DNA of 64,000 nt from Glandiceps talaboti (lineage: Eukaryota > Hemichordata > Enteropneusta > Spengelidae), in assembly GCF_964340395.1 (NCBI RefSeq), contig NC_135555.1, positions 4,571,001 through 4,635,000 of the forward strand. Direction: 5' to 3'. Positions 12,460-23,088 of the stretch are shown here, piece by piece. The position numbers and the translations under genes were made by a program. The notes beneath the pieces are model-generated. The model was not told where the DNA came from. It saw nothing but the letters and a program-made list of their open reading frames with translations, and ran no database searches. Each line of letters starts with the position of its first letter. Within the stretch, counting starts at the first letter, position 1.

Positions 12460-14015
12460 CAAAAAACTGTCTAGAGATATCCAGCACACAAAAAAGAAAT
12501 ATAGATTTCTGTACAGTATAACACAGATTAGTACATGTATGTACATTCATAGTAACTATTGATATGGGTAATACAGCATTCATGTACAATATATTCATCT
12601 CAATAGATCCTGTCAGTGTCAGCTGGAGGCTCTGTGCAAAGATCATCATTTCCCTTATCCAAAAACAGTCATTTGAAACCATGGCAACCATTGTTGCTAT
12701 GCCAAAATAAGGTCGTAATTTGTTCAATTTTAGGTTCTGCTTCCCTTCTGTGACTCCTGTGAGGATACAGGAAGGATTGAATCCAGTGATGTAGAAATTA
12801 TAACGAGAGTCGTTTCCTACAAGCTTCACTCACTAACAACAGATACTACTTGCAAAGTTATGAATAATACATGGGAAGGAAAAAAAAGCATTAAAGTTTA
12901 AAGCCCAGCACAAAGTGATATACATGTGTAAGATTCCAACTGAAAATATCATAAGGTCATTCTGTATCATTTACAAGTCATGTCGTCATTTCTTTAGTAC
13001 AGAATATACATTTTGAATATCTTAATCTCAGTAAACCTGACCAGTATGAAATATAATCATGTTGTTCCATGTTCATTTCCATCATTTTGTCAAAAAAACA
13101 TACTTGACATAAAGGTGCCATCCATTTTTCTTATTGATGAATAGTTACAATACCCATGCATGGCACACATATGTATTATTTAATGTTGAAAATAAAGTGA
13201 AAATATTTTGGCATGATATCTTGTTGTCAAGTGTTTCCCCGAGTAACCAGTTAACACATCTGTAAATCTGATTAATTCTAAGATGCTGCAAAGAAAACCA
13301 ATTGTTAGAGTAAGTTCACTAAGCTTGGGTAGTAGAGGAGAGTAGATCCCCATTTGAAGTGCTAAAGTAGGCTAATACTGGTAATAGTGATTATGTTGAA
13401 GTGGTGTGTCCACTGGGAGTTCTTTACTGCAATAGTGAAAATAAACAGTGAACCTACAACTAAGCAACAGCCCCTAGGAGCAGTAGTGAAATATTGATAC
13501 TTTCAATTCATCATCTCCTTTCCCAGACAATAATTTATAGTACCCATGGTAGTTTCAATGAAGTGGGTGAGGGGAGAATTTATGACTTGTCAAGGCTACT
13601 GTGTGTTTTCTCAAGTTGTTTTTAGAGATTGGTTATTACAGTGTAATGAGAATTCTGTCAGTGTATGGGTTTTATTGTAAGACTAACCTATTTGTGCACA
13701 GAGCATGACAAAGTCTACTTGAACCAAAGACCTGGGTTCTGTGCTTGAACTAAACAATTTTGACACCATTTAAGCTGTTATATAATGTATTTCTGTGGGA
13801 TAAACAAGTTTTCCCAGGACGGCAAGCTGGCATGTGTTCAGTACTATGGATCTGAAAGTACTTTTTGTACCTTTGCTTTGAAGACTTTCAATTTCACTGG
13901 CTGTTTGACTATAGAAGATTGAAAGAATGGGAACAGGTCTCTTAAGTTGGTACAAATTGCTCCTCCTGCCAAGTTTTGTTCCTCCTGCTAAGAAAAGAGG
14001 TCATTCAGAATATAG
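12460..14015. other. Unannotated DNA
   Basis: No supported feature apart from the open frame discussed under rejected items. Confidence 0.4.
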
Positions 14016-14172
14016 GCACACACATACACACACACACACTTTGGTACATACATATGTACATGCACACACACATACATACATACATACATACATACATACA
14101 TACATACATACATACATACATACACACATACACACACACATACACACATATACATACATGTACACACACATG
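14016..14172. repeat. Compound CA/CATA microsatellite
   Basis: (CA)n, (CATA)n of about 16 units, then mixed ACAC/ATAC. Four overlapping open frames on both strands are artefacts. Confidence 0.96.
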
Positions 14173-15729
14173 TGACTGGCACTGTAGCAGCAAGTTGAAA
14201 AGAGGGGATGGGGAAACAGTGAGAAAGACAGGAAAGATTGAATGCAACTATATGACTGATACCCTATTCCATCGTAAATATGAATATGTCAAATACAAAT
14301 GTAATTGATATCTCTGGCAATAACTCATTGATATTTAAATATTGGGCATTCCATTTAGAAAGACACGAGTGACATTTCAGTAGTAAAAATTGTATGAAAT
14401 CCTTTCACAAAACCGTGGGAGCAATGGCAGAGAATACAAATCAGATATTGTAGCATACTGGGCACAGTCTGCATTGGTGTTTAGACTAGAGTCCGTTTCT
14501 GTTTTCACAGCTGAAGATACAGACACCCTGGATGGTACAATGTAGATACACAATTAACTCAGATATTGTCAACTGCTGTGGTACTAAGCCTGCTACCAGT
14601 AGTATATTTGTTTGATAAAAATTTCATGCCTCAAAATGTGACAAAAAGCTGTTAAAAGGAGAGAGTATTAGAATCAGAACAAATGTGTGTGATCAGGTAA
14701 TTCCCTAGGTCGTAATATGTGTGTCATTTTTTTAAGCAGCCAACTAAAACTATTAATAATGTGTGGTAGTTTTACAATTTAAAACCCAGCTCATAGCCCT
14801 TCGGCTAATTACTAGACATTCATATACAACACATTTTTCTTTCAGTGCAATCTAAATTGTTTGATATTTTATTGCCAGCAATTATTACAGTATGTTGGTT
14901 CGATAATGAATTTATTACACAGGCAATAAATTAGTGAAGTATATGATATCGCAAATACTTGCTTGAAAATAATTTGTGTCAGAAACATGCATACCACACC
15001 AGATAATTAGATTTCCTGACACTCAAAAAATGTGGTGACCTGACCTAGATTAAGACTTATATTTGATGCCTCCTGTCAAAGACGTGTAAGAGAATCTGGA
15101 GATTTGATTTTTGTAAATTTTGTAGTGTGTGATCACTTTTTATCAAAAAATTCTTATATGAAGGAAATAATGAACATAATTTTACTAACTTGTTTCTAAA
15201 ATCATGCTCAAATTTGATAAAAAATGATGGAGAAACAAGAATTTTTGTTCATTTAATTTTGATAGAAAAGTGATTTATTGAAAGGGTTGAAACAACAAAA
15301 TTAACTGTGCTGACAGATAAATGTGACATTTTAATGAATGGTTACTAAGTTCAAGAGTATGAGTTTATAGCTAGTGCTTAAAGTCAAGGTTATAACACAC
15401 GCTTGAAGACTTTTTCATTTACCGTGAACTATATGCATAGCCATCTTGTCTTGCCCAGCAACAATGACAAAGATAGGTAATGTGGACTGTCTGTCGCCAC
15501 TGTCACATGCTCTTAGTGTTCTCTGCATTCCATTGTAAGAAATCTGTCACAAAGGATGATGTCAATTGATATAGGGTAGTTGGTATCTAAGTCAATGTTC
15601 AGAACAGTAACAAAGAATAACATATAAAAGTTGATCAAATATGGTAAAAAGAACCAAATTTTCATTAAATTCTGATTTAAACAAAAATTTATTCAGAAAT
15701 GAATGATTATTGACACATCAGTACTGATG
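14173..15729. other. Unannotated AT-rich DNA
   Basis: An acceptor-like GTTTCTGTTTTCACAG near 14505 precedes a 33-codon frame without a convincing donor. No other signal. Confidence 0.4.
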
Positions 15730-15769
15730 GGTTAGTTCATAGACCCTCGTGGAGGGTCTATGGTTAGTT
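15730..15769. mobile_element. 24-bp palindrome flanked by 8-bp direct repeats
   Basis: GGTTAGTT occurs at 15730-15737 and again at 15762-15769. Between them is a near-perfect palindrome with arms ATAGACCCTC and GAGGGTCTAT around GTG. Exact 8-bp direct repeats around an inserted palindrome look like a target-site duplication, as made by hAT-type transposases. The insert may be a remnant consisting of little more than two terminal inverted repeats. Confidence 0.5.
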
Positions 15770-16554
15770 GTACTCTCTGTGACATGCATTGTAATTTGAT
15801 GAGAATTGATTATTGGGTAATATTATTTGAAAAGGTAACCCTTGCTTGAAAATTCATGAAATATAAAATGTTTGTTATTGAATTCTTTTCTCTGTACATA
15901 GGAACAGTTATTGATTACAGCTATTTTTAGTTGAATTTATCTCACATGCAATGATGTGATTTCATTATTTGGTCATTGTGACCCAAAATGAAAGGGTGAT
16001 TAAGAAAAATTTACAAAAATTAAGGAAATTTTACAACATTCCAGGGTAGCTGTATATTTCTTTCTTTTCTCAATTCATTGTCAAGCATTTTGGACATATC
16101 TTGTGTGGTTCTGAGCCATCTTAATTTGTCGTACGCATATTTTTTTGTGGGAAATTTTTCGGGCTTTTACTTTTTTTATGAGACCTTTGTCCTGTGCATC
16201 TTAAAGGATGTCATGGGTGATAAAGCTGTCAAGTTATGCCTTTAAGAAAATCGTATTTTATGTCCAACAACAAATGCACCTCATTGTTTGCAGAAGTGAA
16301 AATTTGCGAGAAGTACATAAAACGAGGGACTGTTTTGTAGTAAATTTCTTATTCAGTATTAATGCTAGGTAATAAAATGATAAAGAGCTGTCTTAAATAT
16401 CCTTTATTTAGTAAAAGTAGGTTGAAAACAGATATCTGGAGTTGCTGGTACACTTATGCCTATAGGGGGATCTTCATAATTGTAATGGATGAAAGAACCA
16501 GGCCTCCAGAACTAATCAGGGAACTTTGTAGAAAAGTGGGAAAATTTAGGTCAT

Positions 16555-17040
16555 AAAATTTCAAGAGGTGCACTGAACAAAAACAGCAGTTTTCACCTTT
16601 TCAAATTTCATGAGGTATGACAATAGTTTCTGGAATAATGAGTATTCATTAGTGATTGGCTAAAAAATTTACAGAAAATTTGAATGTTTTTGTACAAAAG
16701 TTGTAAAATCTAGTAATAAAATGTTAAGAGGTAGAATGAATAATGTAAGTTTACTTTTTCAAAATGTTTATAGTGTTGTACAATAGACTGTTAAAGTGAA
16801 GGCATTCATTAGTGAACTCAGTGAAAGACAGCAAAATCTACAGAAAATATTTTGCTTTTTGTTCAAAAGTGTTAAAATTTTGTAATAAAAAGTGAAGAGG
16901 TGTTGAATGTAAAGGGAACCTTTCACCTTTTGAGATTTGATGGGGTCTGACAATAGGGTGTTGATTTAGGAATGAAGTGCAGTGAACAGAAGAAAAATCT
17001 ACAGAGTATTTTGTGATTTTTATGATGGGAAATAAAATGT
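16555..17040. repeat. Degenerate tandem repeat, period about 160 bp
   Basis: Three diverged units share, in order, AAGAGGT..GAATGAA, TTCACCTTTTCAAATTTCATGAGG (approximate), TGACAATAG, ATTCATTAGTGA, ATCTACAGAAAAT, CAAAAGTGTTAAAATTTTGTAATAAAA (approximate). ATTCATTAGTGA occurs at 16644 and 16804, 160 bp apart. Related sequence recurs near 18050-18150 and 19580-19830. Confidence 0.7.
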
Positions 17041-17147
17041 ATCACATCTCTGGTCATTTAGTAGATTTTCAAAGTTGGGTACTAGTATTGATTGCTTGTT
17101 CTGGAAAAACTGAAATCTGCAAGAATTGCTAACCTAAAGTCTTAGCC

Positions 17148-17466
17148 CACACTGGCTTTTCAGAAACTTGGCTATCTGACACACCATACTGTCTTTTCAG
17201 AAACTTTGGCTATCTCAGTGACACACCATACTGGCGTTTCAGAAACTTGGCTATCTGACACACCATACTGGCTTTTCAGAGTCTTGGCTATCTGACACAC
17301 CATACTGGTTTTTCAGAAACTTGGCTATCTGACACACCATACTGTCTTTTCAGAAACTTTGGCTATCTCAGTGTCACGCCATACTGGCTTTTCAGAAACT
17401 TGGCTATCTGACACAGCATACTGGCTTTTCAGAAACTTTGGCTATCTGACACACCATACTGGCTTT
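17148..17466. repeat. About 37-bp minisatellite (CTTGGCTATCTGACACACC)
   Basis: About eight units of TTTTCAGAAACTTGGCTATC / TGACACACCATACTGGC. Some carry an extra T and a TCAGTG insertion. It resembles the arm and loop of the hairpin at 20238-20300. Confidence 0.93.
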
Positions 17467-17693
17467 GTTCTGGCATACATATGACATTATCAAGCCTATT
17501 TTCCAAGTCACTAGACTACAAGCCTTTGCATGACATTTTGAAAATTTAGTGATAAAAAGAAATGTCGCTCCAGGAAATAAAGGCATTTTCATAAACTTTG
17601 GGTTCTGGAGAGTCATTTTATGATTTCACTCACACAAATTTCACATAATAGCCAAAAAACACCAAATTAAAACTTACTTCTCACTTATTGTGC

Positions 17694-17881
17694 TAGCAGT
17701 GGTCCAGCATTGCAACATGGGAGTTAGCAGATACATATCTAATATTAGAAGAAGAATATATAGTCATGACTTTATCTGGAAGTAATAAGTTAAAGAGTCA
17801 TGAATATTTAGTGTTCATCTAATACTATTACACTTGTATGTCTGCTGACTCCCATGAGGAGGGAGCACTGGATCACTGCTA
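17694..17881. mobile_element. 188-bp foldback (MITE-like) element
   Basis: The left end TAGCAGTGGTCCAG pairs with the right end CTGGATCACTGCTA. Further in, CATGGGAGTTAGCAGA pairs with TCTGCTGACTCCCATG, and near the centre AGTCATGAC opposes GTCATGAATATT. The whole segment is an imperfect palindrome without coding capacity, as expected for a short inverted-repeat transposon. Confidence 0.65.
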
Positions 17882-18394
17882 AGGCTCACAGAACAATGAA
17901 TGTGAAACAAGTTTCATCTTAGTGAAGCTGCATGACCAAGCCTGTAGGCTGCAAGCCTTTGTATTGTAGTTTTGTTGAAAGGGGAAGAGAATATTGGGGC
18001 ATTTACCAAAAATGAAACATTATAACCTTCCTAAAAAATTATTTTGAAAAATGAAACCCTCATGAGAGGTTTTGAGTGTTTTGTATAAAAATTGTTAAAA
18101 TACAATAAAAAGATGACTATGAATAATTAAATAGCAATTATTCAGCTTGTGGAAAATTCCAATACATTGATGAAATGAAGGTATATATTTTATTGTAGAG
18201 CCTGGAACCATTTCCATTCCAAGATACAAAAGACACAATATATAGCTGTTCATAAAAAAAAACACACCTAAACTTACAATGAAGCCTTTGTGCTATAGCA
18301 GGACAATTTATAGTTAATTAGTATCTTGATTAGATGTAGAATTCACATCAAAACACTTTATGAGGTTGAGCTATAGACCAGTGCAATCAATTAT
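17882..18394. other. Unannotated DNA with a possible 160-bp repeat remnant
   Basis: The stretch near 18050-18150 (CATGAGAGG, GTTAAAATACAATAAAAAG) resembles the 16.6-kb repeat. Otherwise featureless. Confidence 0.4.
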
Positions 18395-19318
18395 CAGTGA
18401 CTTTGGACTGCTCTAATCACCAATGAAATGAGGCTGCCCTGAAGATCCATGAATGGAGGCTGCCCTATAGACCAGTGAATGGAGGCTACCCTAAAGCCCA
18501 GTGAATGGAGGCTGCCCTATAGACCAATGAATCAATTGTCAGTGACTTTGGACTGCTCTAATCACCAATGAAATGAGGCTGCCCTGAAGATCCATGAATG
18601 GAGGCTACCCTATAGACCAGTGAATGGAGGCTACCCTAAAGCCCAGTGAATGGAGGCTGCCCTATAGACCAGTGAATGGAGGCTACCCTAAAGCCCAGTG
18701 AATGGAGGCTGCCCTATAGACCAATGAACAATTGTCAGTGACTTTGGACTGCTCTAATCACCAATGAAATTAGGCTGCCCTGAAGATCCATGAATTGTGG
18801 CTGTCCTATTCACTGTAGATCAGTGAATTGAGGCAATCTTTCATCACCAGTATGAGACTGCCATTGATGGTATAAACCAGTGAAATGTTGCTGCCCTATA
18901 ACATGTGAATTGAGGCTGCCCTAAAGACCTATGAGTTGAGGCTGCCCTAAAGACTAATGAATGGAGGCTGCCCTAAAGCCAAGTGAATGGAGGCTGCCCT
19001 GTTAAAAGACATGTGAATTGAGGCTGCCCTAGAAGACATGTGAGTTGAGGCTGCCCTAAATACCAGTGAATTGAGGCTGCCCTAAAGACATGTGAGTTGA
19101 GGCTACCCAGCCCTATTACCTGTAGATCAGTGAATTGAGTCAATCCTCATCACCAGTACAAGACTGCCATGAGTGATATAAACCAGTGAAATGAAGCTGC
19201 CCTATAGTCCTGTGAATTGAAGCTGCCCTGTAGTCCTGTGAATTGAAGCTGCCCTATAGTCCTGTGAATTGAAGCTGCCCTGTAGTCCTGTGAATTGTGG
19301 CTGTCCTACATTAACCTG
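18395..19318. repeat. 27-bp minisatellite (GAATGGAGGCTGCCCTA) with higher-order units
   Basis: Short units of TGAATGGAGGCTGCCCTATA plus GACCAG, with variants AAGCCCAG and AAGACATG. Interspersed is a longer block (CAGTGACTTTGGACTGCTC then TAATCACCAATGAAATGAGG), which occurs three times at about 18395, 18537 and 18733. A second block (TGTAGATCAGTGAATTGAG to AAACCAGTGAAATG) occurs near 18800 and 19120. Confidence 0.92.
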
Positions 19319-20237
19319 TCTATTGCCTGAATCCGCTACATTTCTTAACAGATTTAGGTAGTAGACAGGCCTGCCTTACATACCAGCAAATTGAATATAT
19401 TTATCTGTTAGTGTAACAAAATTAACGAATAACTAAAAACTATACTGTACATAAATTTTGAGCTTTTGTAAAAGAAACAGTAGAATTTGTAATAGTCCTG
19501 AGATACACTGTAGGGAACATGTACAATACATAGATGTATAGACAGGCTATTGATAAATAAATACGTGTATATTGAAAAATTGATGAGATTTTCAAAGCCC
19601 ATTGAAATCAAACTATTCATTAGTGAAGTATGTAAAAGAAGCCAAACCAACAGAAAATCCACAGCTTTTGTGCCAAAGCCTCAGGTGGGAAAATTTTACT
19701 GATAAAACCACAAAAGGATGCCCTCTTGCAAAAAAACAGTTGACATCCTCTCAAAATTCATGAGATTTCGAATAGATGAATGGTTGTCTTATAGTCATTA
19801 GGGAATTAGAAAAAATAGTAATACCAGTGTAACCAAGGTAACAAGAAAAATGTATGAAATTCAACAGCAGGTGGCCATGGTATGTATTTGTAGGAACAAT
19901 AACATGTATTGTGTATAATTATGTTTTGTAAACTGACAACTGTGGAAATATAACTTCCTGCTATAAAGGTATAATTTTACAACTAACAAGTTATATTCGA
20001 TGTATGTATGTACAATATGTATCCATGGTAAGGTTTTAGGTTTTTCCCATGGGTAGAAGGGGTTGCTAGAGTACATTTAGGTTTATATGGATTTCATCCA
20101 ACTCTGGCGATGAGTTAGTGGAACTCTGTCAAATTTTAACTTTCTGCTCCTAACAAATATAACATTGTATATTTTGTAATATCCAAAATCATTTGTTCAA
20201 TTTTGAAATTTCCCATGCCTTTAGCCATGATTTGTGA
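19319..20237. repeat. AT-rich DNA with a diverged 160-bp repeat copy
   Basis: Between about 19580 and 19830 the blocks GATGAGATTTTCAAAGCCC, ATTCATTAGTGA, AACAGAAAATCCACAGC and CAAAATTCATGAGATTTCG follow the same order as in the 16.6-kb array. The rest has no feature. Confidence 0.45.
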
Positions 20238-20300
20238 AGCCCAGAGACTTGGCTATCTGACTTGACAGTATGTAGAGCCACATAGCCAAGTCTCTGGGCT
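20238..20300. mobile_element. Perfect 19-bp-arm hairpin
   Basis: AGCCCAGAGACTTGGCTAT at 20238-20256 is matched exactly by its reverse complement at 20282-20300 across a 25-nt loop. A perfect 19-bp stem in otherwise diverged DNA points to a recent or selected foldback element. Confidence 0.75.
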
Positions 20301-20309
20301 GTCTGTGAT

Positions 20310-20402
20310 TAGCTTAGAATCCTGTTGTGTTGGGAATTTTACTCTCACTAATCGCCTACAATGGCGAGAGCAGAAATCCACACTCAACTGGATTCTAGGC
20401 TA
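20310..20402. mobile_element. Second foldback element, adjoining
   Basis: TAGCTTAGAATCCTGTTG at the left pairs with CAACTGGATTCTAGGCTA at the right, with an inner CTCTC/GAGAG stem. It lies 9 bp from the previous hairpin and could be the second half of one composite element. Confidence 0.6.
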
Positions 20403-21639
20403 GACTATGATATGGTTTATGTTGAAATATTTCAAAACTTAAAGAACTTAAGAACTTAAATCAACCACAAACTCTAACAAAACCTTAGAGTAATTTTGTC
20501 CAAGACATGTTTGTAAAGGGAAATCCAAAACAATTTGTTAAATTCCACAAACCTGCATGTACTCAAATTAGTCATCTTGTAGTGAAAGAAAAGGGGAAAA
20601 AAAACATCATTAGATGTAATTTCAGTTTCTAGTTTGATAATTTGGTTTAGGGTCATTTGTTTTCATGCGTAGTTACAAGTACTTGTATTTGTTTCTCAAA
20701 TTGAACAGAAGATACGTCATCCGTACATGAGTAAATATCCCCTGCTGCCGGGGTAACCTAGGAAACGCAAGCATGTACAAATGTTCTTCATCAGTGGGCA
20801 TTCAGGCAGAAGTAGAAAGTAGATGTATGTATGTAGTTCATATATATACATAGGGAATTGGCCTGAGATCCTGCATTCTTTACATATATAATTGGATAAT
20901 CAACAAAATTTGAAATGTTAGCTATAATTTTAATTTTTATGTCTTTTCCTTCGTGATATTTGTTATTGTATAGTGCCTCATCGTTAAAAACTCAGTTCAT
21001 ATAAAATTCATGTTGTAAATTTTGACGGGTGTTCCGTTTGTTTTGATTATTGATGCAAATAATGGCCCATGACATAGTTAATAATACTTTCAAATTCAAG
21101 TACATAAGCTATTTAGAAGTGTACTCTACCTTCCTTATTATTTCTGAAGCATTTTCATTACTTTTCATTATATGACAAAACAACAGCTAGTTTATACATT
21201 ATATATCAATTTTAATATTTCATAGTCAGAAAGACATTAATATTTCAATGTTGATACAATTTCACCCAGATTAAAAAATGAACACTGTCGCTTTCAACTT
21301 CTTTGTAATCTAAAATATTACTGCAGATGTACAAAATTCTAATATCCTTATATTTAACTTTAGCCGGGGGCAAATTTAATTTAATATCATGGAAAACTGA
21401 ACTGGAAGAAATCAAGAGTCGCTTCATTTCCCGCAATGTAGATTTTCTTTTATTTCCTACGGCCAAGTTAATAAATAATTGATTAAAATATAAGGAAAAG
21501 AGAAGAGATTGATATATGATTGCTTTCAGTAAGAATTAGACTTACACACTTAGTAGTAAAAGTCTGTACATACTCGGCTTTTTGATAAATATAGAACAAA
21601 ATTGAGGCAATGCGTTTGCTTTGTAAGTAATTAGATCTT
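20403..21639. other. Unannotated AT-rich DNA
   Basis: No feature supported. Confidence 0.4.
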
Positions 21640-21775
21640 ATATTGCAATATTTTTCTTCATTCAGCCAAGGAAAATATGCATGACCTAAGGGGCCTTTGT
21701 CACTATGAGTCGCTAGACAAGTAAAGAAAAATATTGGAGAATATCATAATTATACCAGTGTCAGTAATATCAAAG
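21640..21775. repeat. Diverged dispersed repeat A, copy 1
   Basis: CAATATTTTTCTTCATTCA, GAGGAAAATA-like and GTCACTATGAGTCG blocks align with 45295-45455 in the same order and orientation. The ends are inverted (GCAATATTTTTC / GAAAAATATTGG). This copy lacks the right arm of the internal hairpin seen in copy 2. Confidence 0.55.
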
Positions 21776-21964
21776 AAAAACCCTTCAAAAAACTTTGTAA
21801 TATGCATGTCGTGAAAACTTGGATCATGTAAAGCTGAACAGATTGAATAAGTAAACCTGCAATCAGTGATTCTACTGAGACCTCCGAACATCTCAAGCAA
21901 AAGGACAACTTTTTTCTGCAAAGCCCTCTTCTGAATGGAGATAAATGTACATTGCAGCCTGAAT

Positions 21965-22085
21965 CAGCATCGTAAACCACAGCCTCTTTTACGACACTGT
22001 TCAAGATGCACTGCCAAGAGGTGTGTCTTTATTTCGCAGTGTCGTGGAAGAAATAACAGCTCTGGTTTGCAAGAATGTGCCTAAA
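21965..22085. repeat. Diverged dispersed repeat B, copy 1
   Basis: Contains CATCGTAAACCACAGCCTC then TTTTACGACACTG, so that TCGTAAA and TTTACGA can pair over an 11-nt loop. Further on are TTTCGCAGTGTCGTGG and TTTGCAAGAATG. It aligns with 44528-44640. ACGACACTG and CAGTGTCGT also form a 9-bp inverted pair. Confidence 0.5.
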
Positions 22086-23051
22086 TATATATCTGTATCT
22101 ACACAGATAGCATCATGGTAGAAGATTGACAACAGTCGGTGAAAATAACCTGAGATGTGATCACATGACAAAATAAATAGGGTAGAAGATGATAGTGGAA
22201 CTCTGTTGACTATAATTAACAAATAAACCATCATTGTGATTGTTTTCACGTTTCAGTTATTATATGGTAATTTTACACTTTTAATGGGATTATGATGGTA
22301 GCTATTAATTAAGATTTGCTTGTCATAATGACAAATTGTTGAAATAGCAATAATTAATAAGTAGAAAATTAGCATGTCTTAATTGAAGTGTGTACTGCGA
22401 TGACATTGCTATGTCTACACCTGTATGTTTGGTATCCAGAGGTTCAATCTTTGTATTCAGCTCGGAAATATAAAACCACTACACCTCATTTGTTCAATTT
22501 GTTGTCAAAATGCTTGCTGTGCATCATACTATAAGAACAAAAAGGAATACTGCATGTAGGAGTTTTTTTTAAGTTAAGAAAAATTTTAAAAGAAAAATTT
22601 TGCAGAATAAAATCACTACCCTGAATTGTAGGTGCACATGTAATATTAGTAGTAATATCTAACTTCATAGAATCCTGGCACTTTTACAATTGAATAATGT
22701 GGTAAAAAAATGAAATATATTTCAGTGTAATAAATTGTAGTGTTGAAATATTGGTGACTGCTAATGGAATAAAAACGACTGCATATCTCATTAATAAGAT
22801 ACATTCTCCCCATTTTTCATGAGGAATAACCTTTAAAGATGACTGTTGGTACGTGTACATTTGAGTGTAAAAATGTTGACATTTCTACCACTATGCTTTA
22901 CCTCTAGTCTCCTGACACAGAGTATGATGTATGCATTGCCTCACAATCAAGATTAAAGATACAAAATTGATCAGTTATAAAATTACTCCTTAAAAATTAA
23001 AGTACATACAATTTAGGTCATCCCCATCCACACAACCACCCCACACCCACA
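22086..23051. other. Unannotated AT-rich DNA
   Basis: No feature supported. Confidence 0.4.
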
Positions 23052-23088
23052 CACCATCACCATCACCATCACCATCACCATCACCACC
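23052..23088. repeat. (CACCAT)n microsatellite
   Basis: About six CACCAT units. Confidence 0.9.

Noticed and set aside
12365-12829. 154-codon minus-strand open frame
   Set aside because: Longest frame outside large arrays, but it runs through an (AC)n tract, has no recognisable domain or splice context, and a frame of this size is plausible by chance in 64 kb.
14505-14612. Acceptor-like TTTCTGTTTTCACAG with a 33-codon frame
   Set aside because: No donor in phase, no recognisable peptide.
21703-22249. Minus-strand frames over repeats A and B
   Set aside because: The aligned second copies break the frame and substitutions do not favour synonymous positions.
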